A stretch of DNA of 14,512 nt from Bacteroidota bacterium (GCA_013288465.1 JABDBT010000066.1:1-14512); one strand, 5' to 3'; shown: positions 7,231 to 14,376, numbered from the stretch's first letter. The notes: generated from the sequence alone by a model not told the origin. Translations and numbers: made by a program.

Positions 7231-7668
7231 ATGGATGATAATATCCAACATCAGTTTGTATCTGAACTTAGAACGGTAATAACAAGGCTGATAAAGAAGC
7301 TGCGAAAAGAGTCGGTCACGGTGCAACATTTATCGCTTACCGAGCGGTCAACCATGGCACTGTTGTACCAGTACAAAGAATTATTGCCAAGCGAACTGGC
7401 GGCAATGGAAAAGATCACCAATCAATCCATGTCGCAAATATTAAATCATTTGCTTGCGCTGAGCTATATTATCCGCACGGATTCAAAAACCGATAAGCGA
7501 AAGGTAATTATATCATTAACCCCGGCGGGCGAAAACATATTATTGCAGATGCGCAATGAGCGGGATAAATGGCTAACCAAGGCCATTGAAGAAACTTGTA
7601 CCCCAGACGAACAGGCACTGCTTAAACAGGCGCTTATACCATTAACAAAGATCGTTGATTTTGAATGA
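7231..7668 (+). CDS. MarR family transcriptional regulator
   Basis: This is a 145-residue winged-helix repressor of the MarR family, normally a dimer released from DNA by small, often toxic or phenolic, ligands. The core LTERSTMALL... (about 36-96) contains the recognition helix (about 64-78, TNQSMSQILNHL) and the wing SKTDKRKVIISLT (85-97) with the DxR signature. Terminal helices flank it for dimerisation. The ATG is preceded by an inverted repeat that fits an autoregulatory operator. The next gene, 45 bases downstream on the same strand, is an MFS exporter, so the pair looks like a ligand-induced efflux module. No Cys is present, so thiol-oxidation sensing is unlikely. The ligand is unknown. 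Confidence 0.93.
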   Translation: MDDNIQHQFVSELRTVITRLIKKLRKESVTVQHLSLTERSTMALLYQYKELLPSELAAMEKITNQSMSQILNHLLALSYIIRTDSKTDKRKVIISLTPAGENILLQMRNERDKWLTKAIEETCTPDEQALLKQALIPLTKIVDFE

Positions 7669-7713
7669 GTTTTCTAAATCAGGATCGGGACTATCAGCAT
7701 AAAACAGATACCA

Positions 7714-8976
7714 GTGAAATTAACAATAACCACCTTCAGCGCATTTAAAAGCAGGAACTACAGACTATACTTTGTGGGGCAATCGGCCTCGTTAATAGGC
7801 ACGTGGATGCAAAAAACCGCGGTAAGCTGGGTTATCTATACGCTTACGCACTCTACATTTATGCTGGGGCTAACCTTGTTTGCCAGCCAGTTTCCATCGT
7901 TTTTGTTCTCGTTAATGGGTGGCGTGGTATCCGACAGGTATAACCGGTTTAAGGTACTGCTCACCACCCAGGTCGCATCCATGATACAGGCTACCTTATT
8001 AGCCATTTTAATATTTATAAATCATTACCAGGTTTGGGAAATATTAAGCCTGAGCGTGCTTTTGGGCATTATCAACGCGTTTGATGTGCCGGCCCGGCAA
8101 TCGTTGGTATATGAAATGGTTGATGATAAAACCGACCTGCCCAACGCGCTGGCGCTTAACTCGTCAATGGTAAACTTGTCGCGGCTTATTGGGCCGGGCA
8201 TTGCCGGTATCATATTAGAAAAGGTGGGCGATGGGGCCTGTTTTTTATTGAACGCGGTTAGTTTTTTGGCTGTCATCGGGTCATTATTGCTAATGCGCTT
8301 GCCAAAATACGTTCATAAGCCACATAAGAAGAATGTATTTGGCGAGCTAAAAGAAGGGATGCGTTATATAAAACGTACCCCCTCAATAGCGTTTGTTATT
8401 ATGATGCTGGCCCTGATCAGTTTATTTGTATTGCCGTTTAGTACCCTGATACCCTATTACGCTAAAGATGTTTTTAGAGGCACGGCATCAACATTTGGCA
8501 TTATTGATAGCTTCATTGGCCTGGGCGCGTTTAGCGGGGCCATATTTTTAGCCTCACTTAAAGCGGGCAGTAACCTTAAGCAAATACTGTTTATAAACAC
8601 GCTGGTGTTTGGCGCGGGTTTGATCCTGTTCTCGCACGAAAGCAGTTACCCGCTGGCGCTGATATTTGTTACTATTGCCGGTTTTGGTATGATGTCGCAA
8701 ATTACGGTGAGCAATACCCTGATACAAACTACCGTAGCACCCAATATGCGCGGCCGGGTGATCAGCTTTTACGCGATGGCGTTTTTTGGGATGCAGCCCA
8801 TAGGCGGGTTAATAGTTGGCTCGGTATCTAAATGGATAGGCACAACCGATACCTTAATGGGCGAGGGCATCGCAGCGTTGCTGATAGGCTTATTACACTG
8901 GCGCTACCTGCATAAAGAAAAGCTAAAAGCCCGGAAGGCCTTGATTTTAGAGCAAAGGCAATTGCAGGTTGTTTAG
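7714..8976 (+). CDS. MFS exporter, EntS/DHA3-like
   Basis: This is an inner-membrane proton-driven exporter of the major facilitator superfamily, 420 residues with about twelve hydrophobic helices. It opens with FSAFKSRNYRLYFVGQSASL (8-27), typical of the MFS_3 group that includes the enterobactin exporter EntS. It shows motif A between helices 2 and 3 (GGVVSDRYNR, 69-78). The DVPARQS turn near residue 125 and the R-G-R-V segment near residue 345 (MRGRVISFYAM) are also typical of this group. The start is GTG: the frame is closed by a TAA at 7675-7677, no ATG lies between, and the next in-frame ATG would remove the first helix. It follows the marR gene by 45 bases and probably shares its promoter. 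Its 3' end faces the beta-barrel gene with only nine bases between stops and no hairpin. Substrate unknown; drug or siderophore efflux is plausible. Confidence 0.92.
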   Translation: MKLTITTFSAFKSRNYRLYFVGQSASLIGTWMQKTAVSWVIYTLTHSTFMLGLTLFASQFPSFLFSLMGGVVSDRYNRFKVLLTTQVASMIQATLLAILIFINHYQVWEILSLSVLLGIINAFDVPARQSLVYEMVDDKTDLPNALALNSSMVNLSRLIGPGIAGIILEKVGDGACFLLNAVSFLAVIGSLLLMRLPKYVHKPHKKNVFGELKEGMRYIKRTPSIAFVIMMLALISLFVLPFSTLIPYYAKDVFRGTASTFGIIDSFIGLGAFSGAIFLASLKAGSNLKQILFINTLVFGAGLILFSHESSYPLALIFVTIAGFGMMSQITVSNTLIQTTVAPNMRGRVISFYAMAFFGMQPIGGLIVGSVSKWIGTTDTLMGEGIAALLIGLLHWRYLHKEKLKARKALILEQRQLQVV

Positions 8977-8985
8977 TGAGTGGCG

Positions 8986-9675
8986 TTATAAAAATGCATA
9001 ACCCACAGAAATACTGGCTACGCTGTTATCAACTCCGGCAATATAACCAGATGTATGAGGAGAGCTGTAATTAAAAAGATATTTAAGTCCGTAGTTGTAG
9101 CCCAATCTAAATAGTAGCCTGTTTTTTAAATGTATGCCGACCACTAAATTTACGCCAAAATCAGGATTGTCCGGACTACTGAAAGAATATTTGGTAACAG
9201 AATTTACGTTCGTAATCGCGTTTCCTCCAAACTCCCCGACAATTTCACCTGTATTCTCTGTTTTACCCGAAAGCCCAAAACCTATGTAGGGGCCACCCCC
9301 ACAAAAAATCTTACCAAAACTAACCGGGATATTTCTAAGTAAATTTACAGGCACTTGTAAATAATTAACCGAATTTTTATACGTCCCTGTTGAGGCACCG
9401 TAAGGACCGTAAACATCATAACTACTTTTACCTCCAATACTTGCATACACAACCTCCGGTTCAATGGAAAAATTACCATACGTAAACTCAGCGAATACCC
9501 CGGCATGAAAGCCCGTAATATTGTCAGATGGTGATGACTCGTTTAATCCAAGATTAATTTGTCTATAAAAGAAAGAAGATGTATTCTCACCCGCTAATAC
9601 GCCTAAATGAAAGGATTGGCCAAATGAACAAAATGTTATTATCAATAAACAAAGCGGGATAAATGTTTTTTTCAT
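8986..9675 (-). CDS. outer-membrane beta-barrel protein, PorT/OMP_b-brl_2 type
   Basis: This is a 229-residue predicted outer-membrane protein with a Sec signal peptide (about 1-20, ending FCSFGQ). Alternating hydrophobic/polar strands follow, with features usual for the small Bacteroidota barrel family: a start like FHLGVLAGEN, a middle FSIEPEVVYASIGGK (about 73-87), YLQVPVNLLRNIP (about 110-122), and an end SVGYAFL with a Phe one residue before the C-terminus. Eight strands are likely. The family is often annotated porin or PorT, but these names do not imply a known substrate or a link to type IX secretion. It starts 32 bases after the S1/P1 nuclease stop on the same strand and may be cotranscribed. 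Its DNA is noticeably more AT-rich than its neighbours. Confidence 0.85.
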   Translation of the reverse strand: MKKTFIPLCLLIITFCSFGQSFHLGVLAGENTSSFFYRQINLGLNESSPSDNITGFHAGVFAEFTYGNFSIEPEVVYASIGGKSSYDVYGPYGASTGTYKNSVNYLQVPVNLLRNIPVSFGKIFCGGGPYIGFGLSGKTENTGEIVGEFGGNAITNVNSVTKYSFSSPDNPDFGVNLVVGIHLKNRLLFRLGYNYGLKYLFNYSSPHTSGYIAGVDNSVASISVGYAFL

Positions 9676-9707
9676 AATAAATATTACAAAAAGACAATTT
9701 ACAAATT

Positions 9708-10487
9708 TTATTTATAAATATCATTCAAAACCCCGGCCAGCCTTATGCCGGCTTTTTCGATACGGTTTTTAATAATGGGCATGTGCTCTTCGTAATAGGT
9801 TTCATCGAAATCAGGGTTGGCGGCGGCTTCCTGGTATAGTATGGTAGTGATCTGGTATGATTCCCATAGCCAGATCATGATACTATCACTCTGCCATTTT
9901 TTAATTTGCTCGGGTGTTGCGTCATCATATTTTTCAGCCAGCTTTTTGTAATTGATCTTCTGGTGGTCAATCAACCCGCTATCCCATAAACTATGCAGGC
10001 TGGTTCCGGTCCCTAAAAAGGTAACGCTGATGGTGTTACCGCCCTTGTCTTCGGCCCGGCTAACGTGCATGGGTTGGTGGCTATCGCCCGCTAAGTGGAT
10101 CAGAAACTCAAGCGCGAAGGCTTTCTTTGATTTACCCGCCGCGGGGTCTTTCAGCGTATTTATACAACCAACCAGGCCGCTGTAAATGTTTTGATTCCTG
10201 TCGTTTTTTACAAAGGCCGAAAACTGCTCAAAAGTATAACCTAACGGGATGTTAAGAAAATGCAGGGCCCCGGTTGCCTTGTAGGCGGGGTCGGATCTTA
10301 ATTCATCGGCGTAGCTGGCTACATCGGCCATTGTTTTGTGGCCTAATATGTTTTTTACAGCAGTTTGGGCATTTGGCGAAAGGTGCCTTTGGGCAATTTC
10401 AGCAACTACATAGTGGCCCTCGTATCCCCACGAAACCAATACAAGGGATAAAATGATGCCTGCAGCGATAGAAAAGTATCTTTTCAT
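9708..10487 (-). CDS. secreted S1/P1-type zinc nuclease
   Basis: This is a trinuclear-zinc nuclease of the S1/P1 family that cuts single-stranded DNA and RNA and can remove 3'-phosphates. It has 259 residues. A signal peptide precedes Trp20, so after cleavage Trp would be the N-terminal residue, as in P1 nuclease where it binds zinc. Counterparts of all nine P1 zinc ligands can be placed with matching spacing: Trp20, His25 (WGYEGH), Asp61 (ASYADE), His76 (LHFLN), His131 and Asp135 (HLAGD), His141 (HQPMH), His165 and Asp169 (HSLWD). The enzyme should therefore be active outside the cytoplasm, probably in nucleic-acid scavenging. It precedes the beta-barrel gene on the same strand and is divergent from the GntR regulator across 144 bases, so that regulator could control it, though this is only positional. 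Confidence 0.94.
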   Translation of the reverse strand: MKRYFSIAAGIILSLVLVSWGYEGHYVVAEIAQRHLSPNAQTAVKNILGHKTMADVASYADELRSDPAYKATGALHFLNIPLGYTFEQFSAFVKNDRNQNIYSGLVGCINTLKDPAAGKSKKAFALEFLIHLAGDSHQPMHVSRAEDKGGNTISVTFLGTGTSLHSLWDSGLIDHQKINYKKLAEKYDDATPEQIKKWQSDSIMIWLWESYQITTILYQEAAANPDFDETYYEEHMPIIKNRIEKAGIRLAGVLNDIYK

Positions 10488-10631
10488 GGGGCATTTAAAA
10501 AGTGAATAGTGGTTGAAGTAACAGCATTAACGCAGAAAATGAAAAAAATTTTATAAATAAGAAAAAATAAATCTTACGCTGTTGGGAATGAGTATTTTAA
10601 TTGTCTATTTTTATACACATCAGATGATGCG

Positions 10632-11303
10632 ATGCCCCTAATTCAAAGAAGATCCCTGGCGGTTGAAGTTGCCAACCAGATACAGGAGCAAATTTTAAAA
10701 GGCGACTATGCAATAAACCAGCAACTACCCATCGAGCAAAAGCTAATGGACAATTTTGGTGTCGGCCGGTCAACCATAAGGGAGGCCATAACAACATTGG
10801 TCAACTCCGGTTATCTCCGTGTTCAGCAAGGCGTTGGAACGTTTGTTGAAGACAATACCGGCGTACATGAAAACATGTTTCAACTGCTTAAAAGAACCGA
10901 TCCGCAAGAAATAACTGAAGTGCGGTGTTTGCTGGAAATGAAGGTAGCCGAAAAAGCGGCCACCAACCGCAACGGGAATGATATTTCAAAAATGGAACAT
11001 TACCTGGATAAGAAAACAAAAGCCGCCGCCGCCAATTTAGCTGCCGAATACGTAGAGGCTTACATCCAATTTTATCACGCCATTGCCGATGCTTCAAAAA
11101 ACAAGATCTTAACAGACCTTTTCAAATCATTTACCAAACAACTCAAAAACGATATGATGAACCAACCGCCCGATGAGCTGTTGGTAAACGTGCCGACTGA
11201 CCTGCACTATAAACTATTGGACAGCATTGTACGGCAGGACCCAGCCCGGGCCTGGTATTGGAGCGCCCAAATAACCGGCCAGGTATATAGCAGGCCGTCT
11301 TAA
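10632..11303 (+). CDS. GntR family regulator, FadR/FCD subfamily
   Basis: This is a 223-residue DNA-binding regulator. An N-terminal winged helix (about 6-74) shows the GntR marks LPIEQKLMDNFGVGRSTIREAI split over its helices, then the wing (GYLRVQQGVGTFV, 60-72). An all-helical FCD-like ligand domain follows (about 90-215). FCD proteins usually bind a metal with Asp and three His. Here only two are evident, His149 (FYHAIADASKN) and His192 (LHYKLLD); the positions expected for Asp and the last His hold Ile145 and Gln213 or Ile214. The effector may therefore be bound without metal, as in FadR itself. The ATG at 10632 is the only in-frame ATG near the winged helix. Its stop overlaps the stop of the convergent lipoprotein gene. 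No sugar-acid or fatty-acid pathway gene is adjacent, so the ligand cannot be inferred. Confidence 0.92.
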   Translation: MPLIQRRSLAVEVANQIQEQILKGDYAINQQLPIEQKLMDNFGVGRSTIREAITTLVNSGYLRVQQGVGTFVEDNTGVHENMFQLLKRTDPQEITEVRCLLEMKVAEKAATNRNGNDISKMEHYLDKKTKAAAANLAAEYVEAYIQFYHAIADASKNKILTDLFKSFTKQLKNDMMNQPPDELLVNVPTDLHYKLLDSIVRQDPARAWYWSAQITGQVYSRPS

Positions 11304-12436
11304 TTGTTTTTCAAACCTATGCGATGATTGGTATAATCGAGCATATACTCGCCGGTTAAAAAATACTCCAGGCTTATAATAGAAACCGAAGCTCCTGTGG
11401 TGGTGGGGTTTTCAACATAAGTTAAATTGTCGGCCGCCAAAGTGGTATAGGCATAATTAAACCCCGAGCTTGTGGTAACCGAAACCGGGCTGTTTTGCGG
11501 CAGCAGTGTTAGGCTGCTTGTTGCGGTTTTATCTTCAATATAGCTATAGGGCTCGGTCCCGGTATCAAATATTGCCTGCGTTGAAACCGTTTTGTTGGTG
11601 TTATACGTTATTGATGTTTGAATTACAGGGGCATAACCATCCCCGGCATAAAAAGTAAGCTGGCTCATCGTAAAACCCGATGATGGGGAAAGATCAGCTG
11701 TAGTTAAACCCAGGGTGACAACCCCGGGCACAAAAGTACCATCTAATGAAAAGTGCGAGGTGCCCAGCGCGGCCATTTTAAACCCTTTTGTGAGGCCATT
11801 GCCCGGATCAAAATAACTGAACGGGCTTGTAATATAAGCGCCGTTGTTGAACGATATATCATACTCTGACGATACGCCAAACACGTCAAATTCATGCGCG
11901 GCGTATTTATTGCCTTTTGCGTCAACCGCCTTGTAGTATATAAAAAATGGCAGGCGTTTAATAACAACTGTGCCTTGCTGGTCGCCTACCGTTACCGACG
12001 CATAGGCCAGGTTCCCATATACCTTATCTAACGAACTGGCGTCATCGCCATATTCAACAACATTTGTTTGGCTGGTAATGGTAATACCATCAACAATGGT
12101 CGAGTCGCCGGTAAAGTTAAAGCCGGTGGCTGTGATCATTGATGCCGGTAAAACGCCTGTGGCATCAATAACCATTCCGCCCGAGCCGGTATCAAACAAT
12201 AAACCATAATCAACAGTTGACGTGCCGATTTGCGAAACAGCCATAAACAACCCTCTGTAAATAGACGAATCAGACTCATATAACCCCAGTTGCGTTGGCG
12301 TGGCTATAGCGGGTACTACCTGTGTGCTATTCGTTGCCTGTGTGTTATTATTAACACTATCCGTTTTGCATGATATTACAGCAAGCAATAAAAATGAAAT
12401 AAATAATAAGTTCCCGGCGGCGTATCTTTTTCTCAT
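11300..12436 (-). CDS. lipoprotein with pepsin-like (A1) aspartic peptidase fold
   Basis: This is a 378-residue lipoprotein (lipobox AVISC, lipidated Cys23) whose body reads like a two-lobed pepsin. Lobe 1 has LLFDTGSGG with Asp82, then a flap-like VVEYGDD with Tyr129, 47 residues later (43 in pepsin), then a strand FDVFGVSS that matches pepsin FDGILGLA. Lobe 2 has QAIFDTGTEPYSYI with Asp291, matching QAIVDTGTS. The end EYMLDYTNHRIGL matches pepsin's closing YYTVFDRANNKVGLA. Both post-motif residues (Ser85, Thr294) are the expected ones. Differences: no Cys after Cys23, so no disulphides, and the second psi-loop Gly is Ser (IIS for ILG). It would act anchored at the cell envelope. No propeptide is obvious beyond the Thr/Asn-rich linker. 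Identity by motif reading only; activity is inferred. It faces the GntR gene, sharing the stop tetramer TTAA. Confidence 0.75.
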   Translation of the reverse strand: MRKRYAAGNLLFISFLLLAVISCKTDSVNNNTQATNSTQVVPAIATPTQLGLYESDSSIYRGLFMAVSQIGTSTVDYGLLFDTGSGGMVIDATGVLPASMITATGFNFTGDSTIVDGITITSQTNVVEYGDDASSLDKVYGNLAYASVTVGDQQGTVVIKRLPFFIYYKAVDAKGNKYAAHEFDVFGVSSEYDISFNNGAYITSPFSYFDPGNGLTKGFKMAALGTSHFSLDGTFVPGVVTLGLTTADLSPSSGFTMSQLTFYAGDGYAPVIQTSITYNTNKTVSTQAIFDTGTEPYSYIEDKTATSSLTLLPQNSPVSVTTSSGFNYAYTTLAADNLTYVENPTTTGASVSIISLEYFLTGEYMLDYTNHRIGLKNN

Positions 12437-12768
12437 ATTATTTTACACATTGATATATAACTAATTATGAACGCTTATTCTTTAATTTTAATATCGCGGT
12501 CTTCAATATCTAATCCGGCTCTAATCCATCAAATAAACTTCCCGCAATTGAGATGGCCTTAATTTTTATTAAAGATATGACTTTTTTAAACACGTATATT
12601 TAATATCGATAAACGTATTAAATGTACCGATGGATGTATTTGACTATAATATTTTGTAAAGGATTAATATACATTTTATATTGTTTTGCCTGCGGTTTGA
12701 TCATAACATCTATCTTAGACCCTTGTAGCAAACTAACACGGTATTCACATTGAAGCAAATAGCGCATT
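12437..12768. other. AT-rich 332-base gap between divergent genes
   Basis: This gap separates the pepsin-like lipoprotein (minus) from the Imm27-like gene (plus) and must hold both promoters. No convincing TAnnTTTG box with correct spacing was found for either. It contains the inverted repeat at 12594-12627 and a 43-codon plus-strand open frame at 12622-12753. That frame begins with an ATG, is hydrophobic, has four Cys and ends 15 bases before the next gene; its coding status is unknown. No tRNA, insertion-sequence end or terminator was seen. Confidence 0.6.
12594..12627. repeat. imperfect 12-base inverted repeat
   Basis: GTATATTTAATA (12594-12605) is the inverted partner of TATTAAATGTAC (12616-12627), with eleven Watson-Crick pairs and one T.G around ten bases. 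The spacing puts equivalent positions about two helical turns apart, so it could be a dimeric-regulator site. It could also be chance in DNA this AT-rich. Confidence 0.45.
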
Positions 12769-13371
12769 ATGACACAACAACCATATGAAAGAAAGCCGAA
12801 GTGGCAAGAAGGGGGTATTGTTGGCCAGTGGATATACGAAAATGGCAAAATGCTCGCTGATGCGAATACACTAAGGATTGAATGGTTAGTAGCTAACTAC
12901 CTAAAGAAAGTAAGCACTGAAGATGGTGGTTGGACTACCAATTACCAAGACCCGGAGGATGGAAGCTACTGGCAACATACTTATCCTAAAAGTTATATGC
13001 ATGGAGGAGGGCCGCCAATGCTTGAACGCGTTACTCCAATCACACACGCTTATAAACAAATCAAGGAAGCCTTAGCGGTACAATTGCATGCAAAATTATA
13101 TGATGATGTGATAGACGAGCAATATCACCCTGAAGCATTTGGAAGCCGTTGCATCGTTTGGTCTAATCATCGACGCGCGATAAGATTGATATGGGATGGT
13201 AGGGATTGCCAATTTGTTTTAGAAGCTGCCGATGCATTACCACTGTCTATCCAAACGCTATGGGATGAGATCGTGCGATATCCTTTCAACCCGAAATCGG
13301 ATGAGCCATTGCAACTGACCTCAACAATAACCAAGATGAATGACTCTCTGAGGGAGTGGAAACATAATTAA
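12769..13371 (+). CDS. Imm27-like immunity protein, no toxin nearby
   Basis: This is a 200-residue cytoplasmic-looking protein without signal peptide or membrane helix. The first half resembles the Imm27 immunity family: VGQWIYENGKMLADANTLRI (18-37), then a GGW...DPEDGSYWQHTYP block (53-73) and MHGGGPPML (77-85). Proteins of this family are thought to neutralise polymorphic toxins secreted by rival cells. The second half (about 90-200), with WSNHRRAIRLIWDGRDCQFVL split around 131-151, is not part of the core I recall and may be a separate domain. No toxin, RHS, LXG or type VI gene is beside it, so it is an orphan. Base composition is lower in GC than the neighbouring peptidase gene, and it sits in an AT-rich accessory-looking stretch near a tRNA. 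The ATG at 12769 is the first in frame. Family call from memory of motifs. Confidence 0.72.
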   Translation: MTQQPYERKPKWQEGGIVGQWIYENGKMLADANTLRIEWLVANYLKKVSTEDGGWTTNYQDPEDGSYWQHTYPKSYMHGGGPPMLERVTPITHAYKQIKEALAVQLHAKLYDDVIDEQYHPEAFGSRCIVWSNHRRAIRLIWDGRDCQFVLEAADALPLSIQTLWDEIVRYPFNPKSDEPLQLTSTITKMNDSLREWKHN

Positions 13372-13386
13372 GCAAGCACTTAATCT

Positions 13387-13410
13387 AATCCCTGCGACAT
13401 AAAAGGGATT
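13387..13410 (+). terminator. weak hairpin after the Imm27-like gene
   Basis: AATCCCT (13387-13393) pairs with AGGGATT (13404-13410) across ten bases, 15 bases after the stop. CCTGC (13391-13395) and GCAGG (13411-13415) could form a competing stem. No T-run follows. It may mark the 3' end of the gene, but the evidence is modest. Confidence 0.3.
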
Positions 13411-13424
13411 GCAGGCAGAAGAAT

Positions 13425-13541
13425 TTACTTAGATCTCATTGGAAAATATATGTCAAGTAATTTTATTTGCCGCCTCGCTACCTCAAACTTCCCGGCTTGT
13501 GGCAGCGTAGAGATTTCCAGCGGCCCGTTTTCACCGCTATG
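13425..13541 (-). pseudogene. open frame directly after the peptidase E stop, possible gene remnant
   Basis: Immediately past the TGA of the peptidase gene, in the same frame, 38 sense codons run to a TAA at 13425-13427. The residues look protein-like: they begin HSGENGPLEISTLPQAGKF and continue into EVARRQIKLLDIYF. The pattern vaguely recalls the N-terminal strand region of quinone oxidoreductases (H..GGPE.L.....P.PG..EV..R....LDIYFR), but the resemblance is by eye only. It could be a decayed gene start, a lost C-terminal extension of the peptidase, or chance. It has no ATG of its own at the beginning. Confidence 0.25.
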
Positions 13542-14285
13542 TCAAGCCGGCTTGCTGAAAAACTTCCACTGCCCCTCCGAAACGACTTCGACCTGACCGG
13601 CTACTACTTTGATCGCGGTTTGTTCGTCAATGGCATAAACGGCTGCAGGAATTTTTGCAGCCCATTTTTCAGCATTTAACCCGCAAGCGTCCGGGAAACC
13701 AGGGTTATTAAAGTGTGGAATGACCGCGAAGTCGGTAAGCCCCGCGCCCTTACCTGTAAAGAGCGTCTTGCTGATTTCGCCTTCTGGTGTATTGAATACC
13801 ATATTTTCCGTAGTCAGCGGCGTCCCGCTGCCGGCCCTCGGATTACTTTCGGTCTCGCCAAAGACAGCGTTTACAACCATACTGCCCGCGCTCACGCCAA
13901 CATATACCAGGTCTTTGTTTAGAGACGTCAATACCTCTGTAAGTCCTGATTGTTCGAACCAGTACGCCAGGTAAAGCGGATCGCCGCCCCAAACCAACAG
14001 CGCGTCGGCATCCTGAAACGAAGCTACCCAGGTATCTTTTTTAATACTGGGAAGTGCGGTGAGCTCAAAGAGGCCCATGGTTTTCCAGCCCAGGTCAACG
14101 AGGGCGCCTTTCATCTTTCCTGCGATGGGCCACCAGGCGTAATTCGCGCCCCCTATGAATGGGTAAACGCCTGTAGGAACGAACAGCGCGTTGGAATCAC
14201 TGATGGGCTTGCCTAGGAGCTGTTCGAGCGCGTCCCTGATACTTTTATTGGAAATACCGGAAGAAGTAAGGAGTAGTTTGATCAT
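13542..14285 (-). CDS. peptidase E/S51-like serine hydrolase
   Basis: This is a 247-residue cytoplasmic protein of the class I glutamine amidotransferase-like fold, peptidase S51 family (PepE cleaves Asp-X dipeptides; cyanophycinase is a relative). Motifs seen: start IKLLLTSSGIS, FVPTG (35-39), WGGDPLYLAYWF (99-110), the nucleophile elbow YVGVSAGSM with Ser132, and IPHFN with His191, which matches the catalytic His of Salmonella PepE. The end AIDEQTAIKVVAG is family-typical. I start it at the ATG at 14285, which gives the normal N-terminal strand. The frame is open for 14 more codons up to a TTG at 14327, but that extension is not conserved-looking. Locally the DNA is about 58-60% GC in several 60-base stretches, richer than the Imm27-like gene. 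Exact substrate unknown. Confidence 0.9.
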   Translation of the reverse strand: MIKLLLTSSGISNKSIRDALEQLLGKPISDSNALFVPTGVYPFIGGANYAWWPIAGKMKGALVDLGWKTMGLFELTALPSIKKDTWVASFQDADALLVWGGDPLYLAYWFEQSGLTEVLTSLNKDLVYVGVSAGSMVVNAVFGETESNPRAGSGTPLTTENMVFNTPEGEISKTLFTGKGAGLTDFAVIPHFNNPGFPDACGLNAEKWAAKIPAAVYAIDEQTAIKVVAGQVEVVSEGQWKFFSKPA

Positions 14286-14376
14286 AAGAACAAAAATAAT
14301 TGTTGATATCGAATAAATCAAAAGCAATCAAGACAAAACAAGGGTACTCGCGGCTTCCCTAAAAATTACAAATAAA

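Noticed and set aside
11300..12436. Retropepsin-like single-domain aspartic protease
   Set aside because: Two DTG motifs 209 residues apart in one chain, with separate flap and psi-loop features, fit the two-lobed pepsin arrangement rather than a dimeric single-DTG enzyme.
12618..12848. Minus-strand 76-codon frame opposite the Imm27-like gene start
   Set aside because: It overlaps the well-supported plus-strand gene, has no motif, and its second half lies in AT-rich noncoding-like DNA.
13467..13679. Plus-strand 70-codon frame
   Set aside because: It runs antisense through the end of the peptidase E gene and shows no family features.
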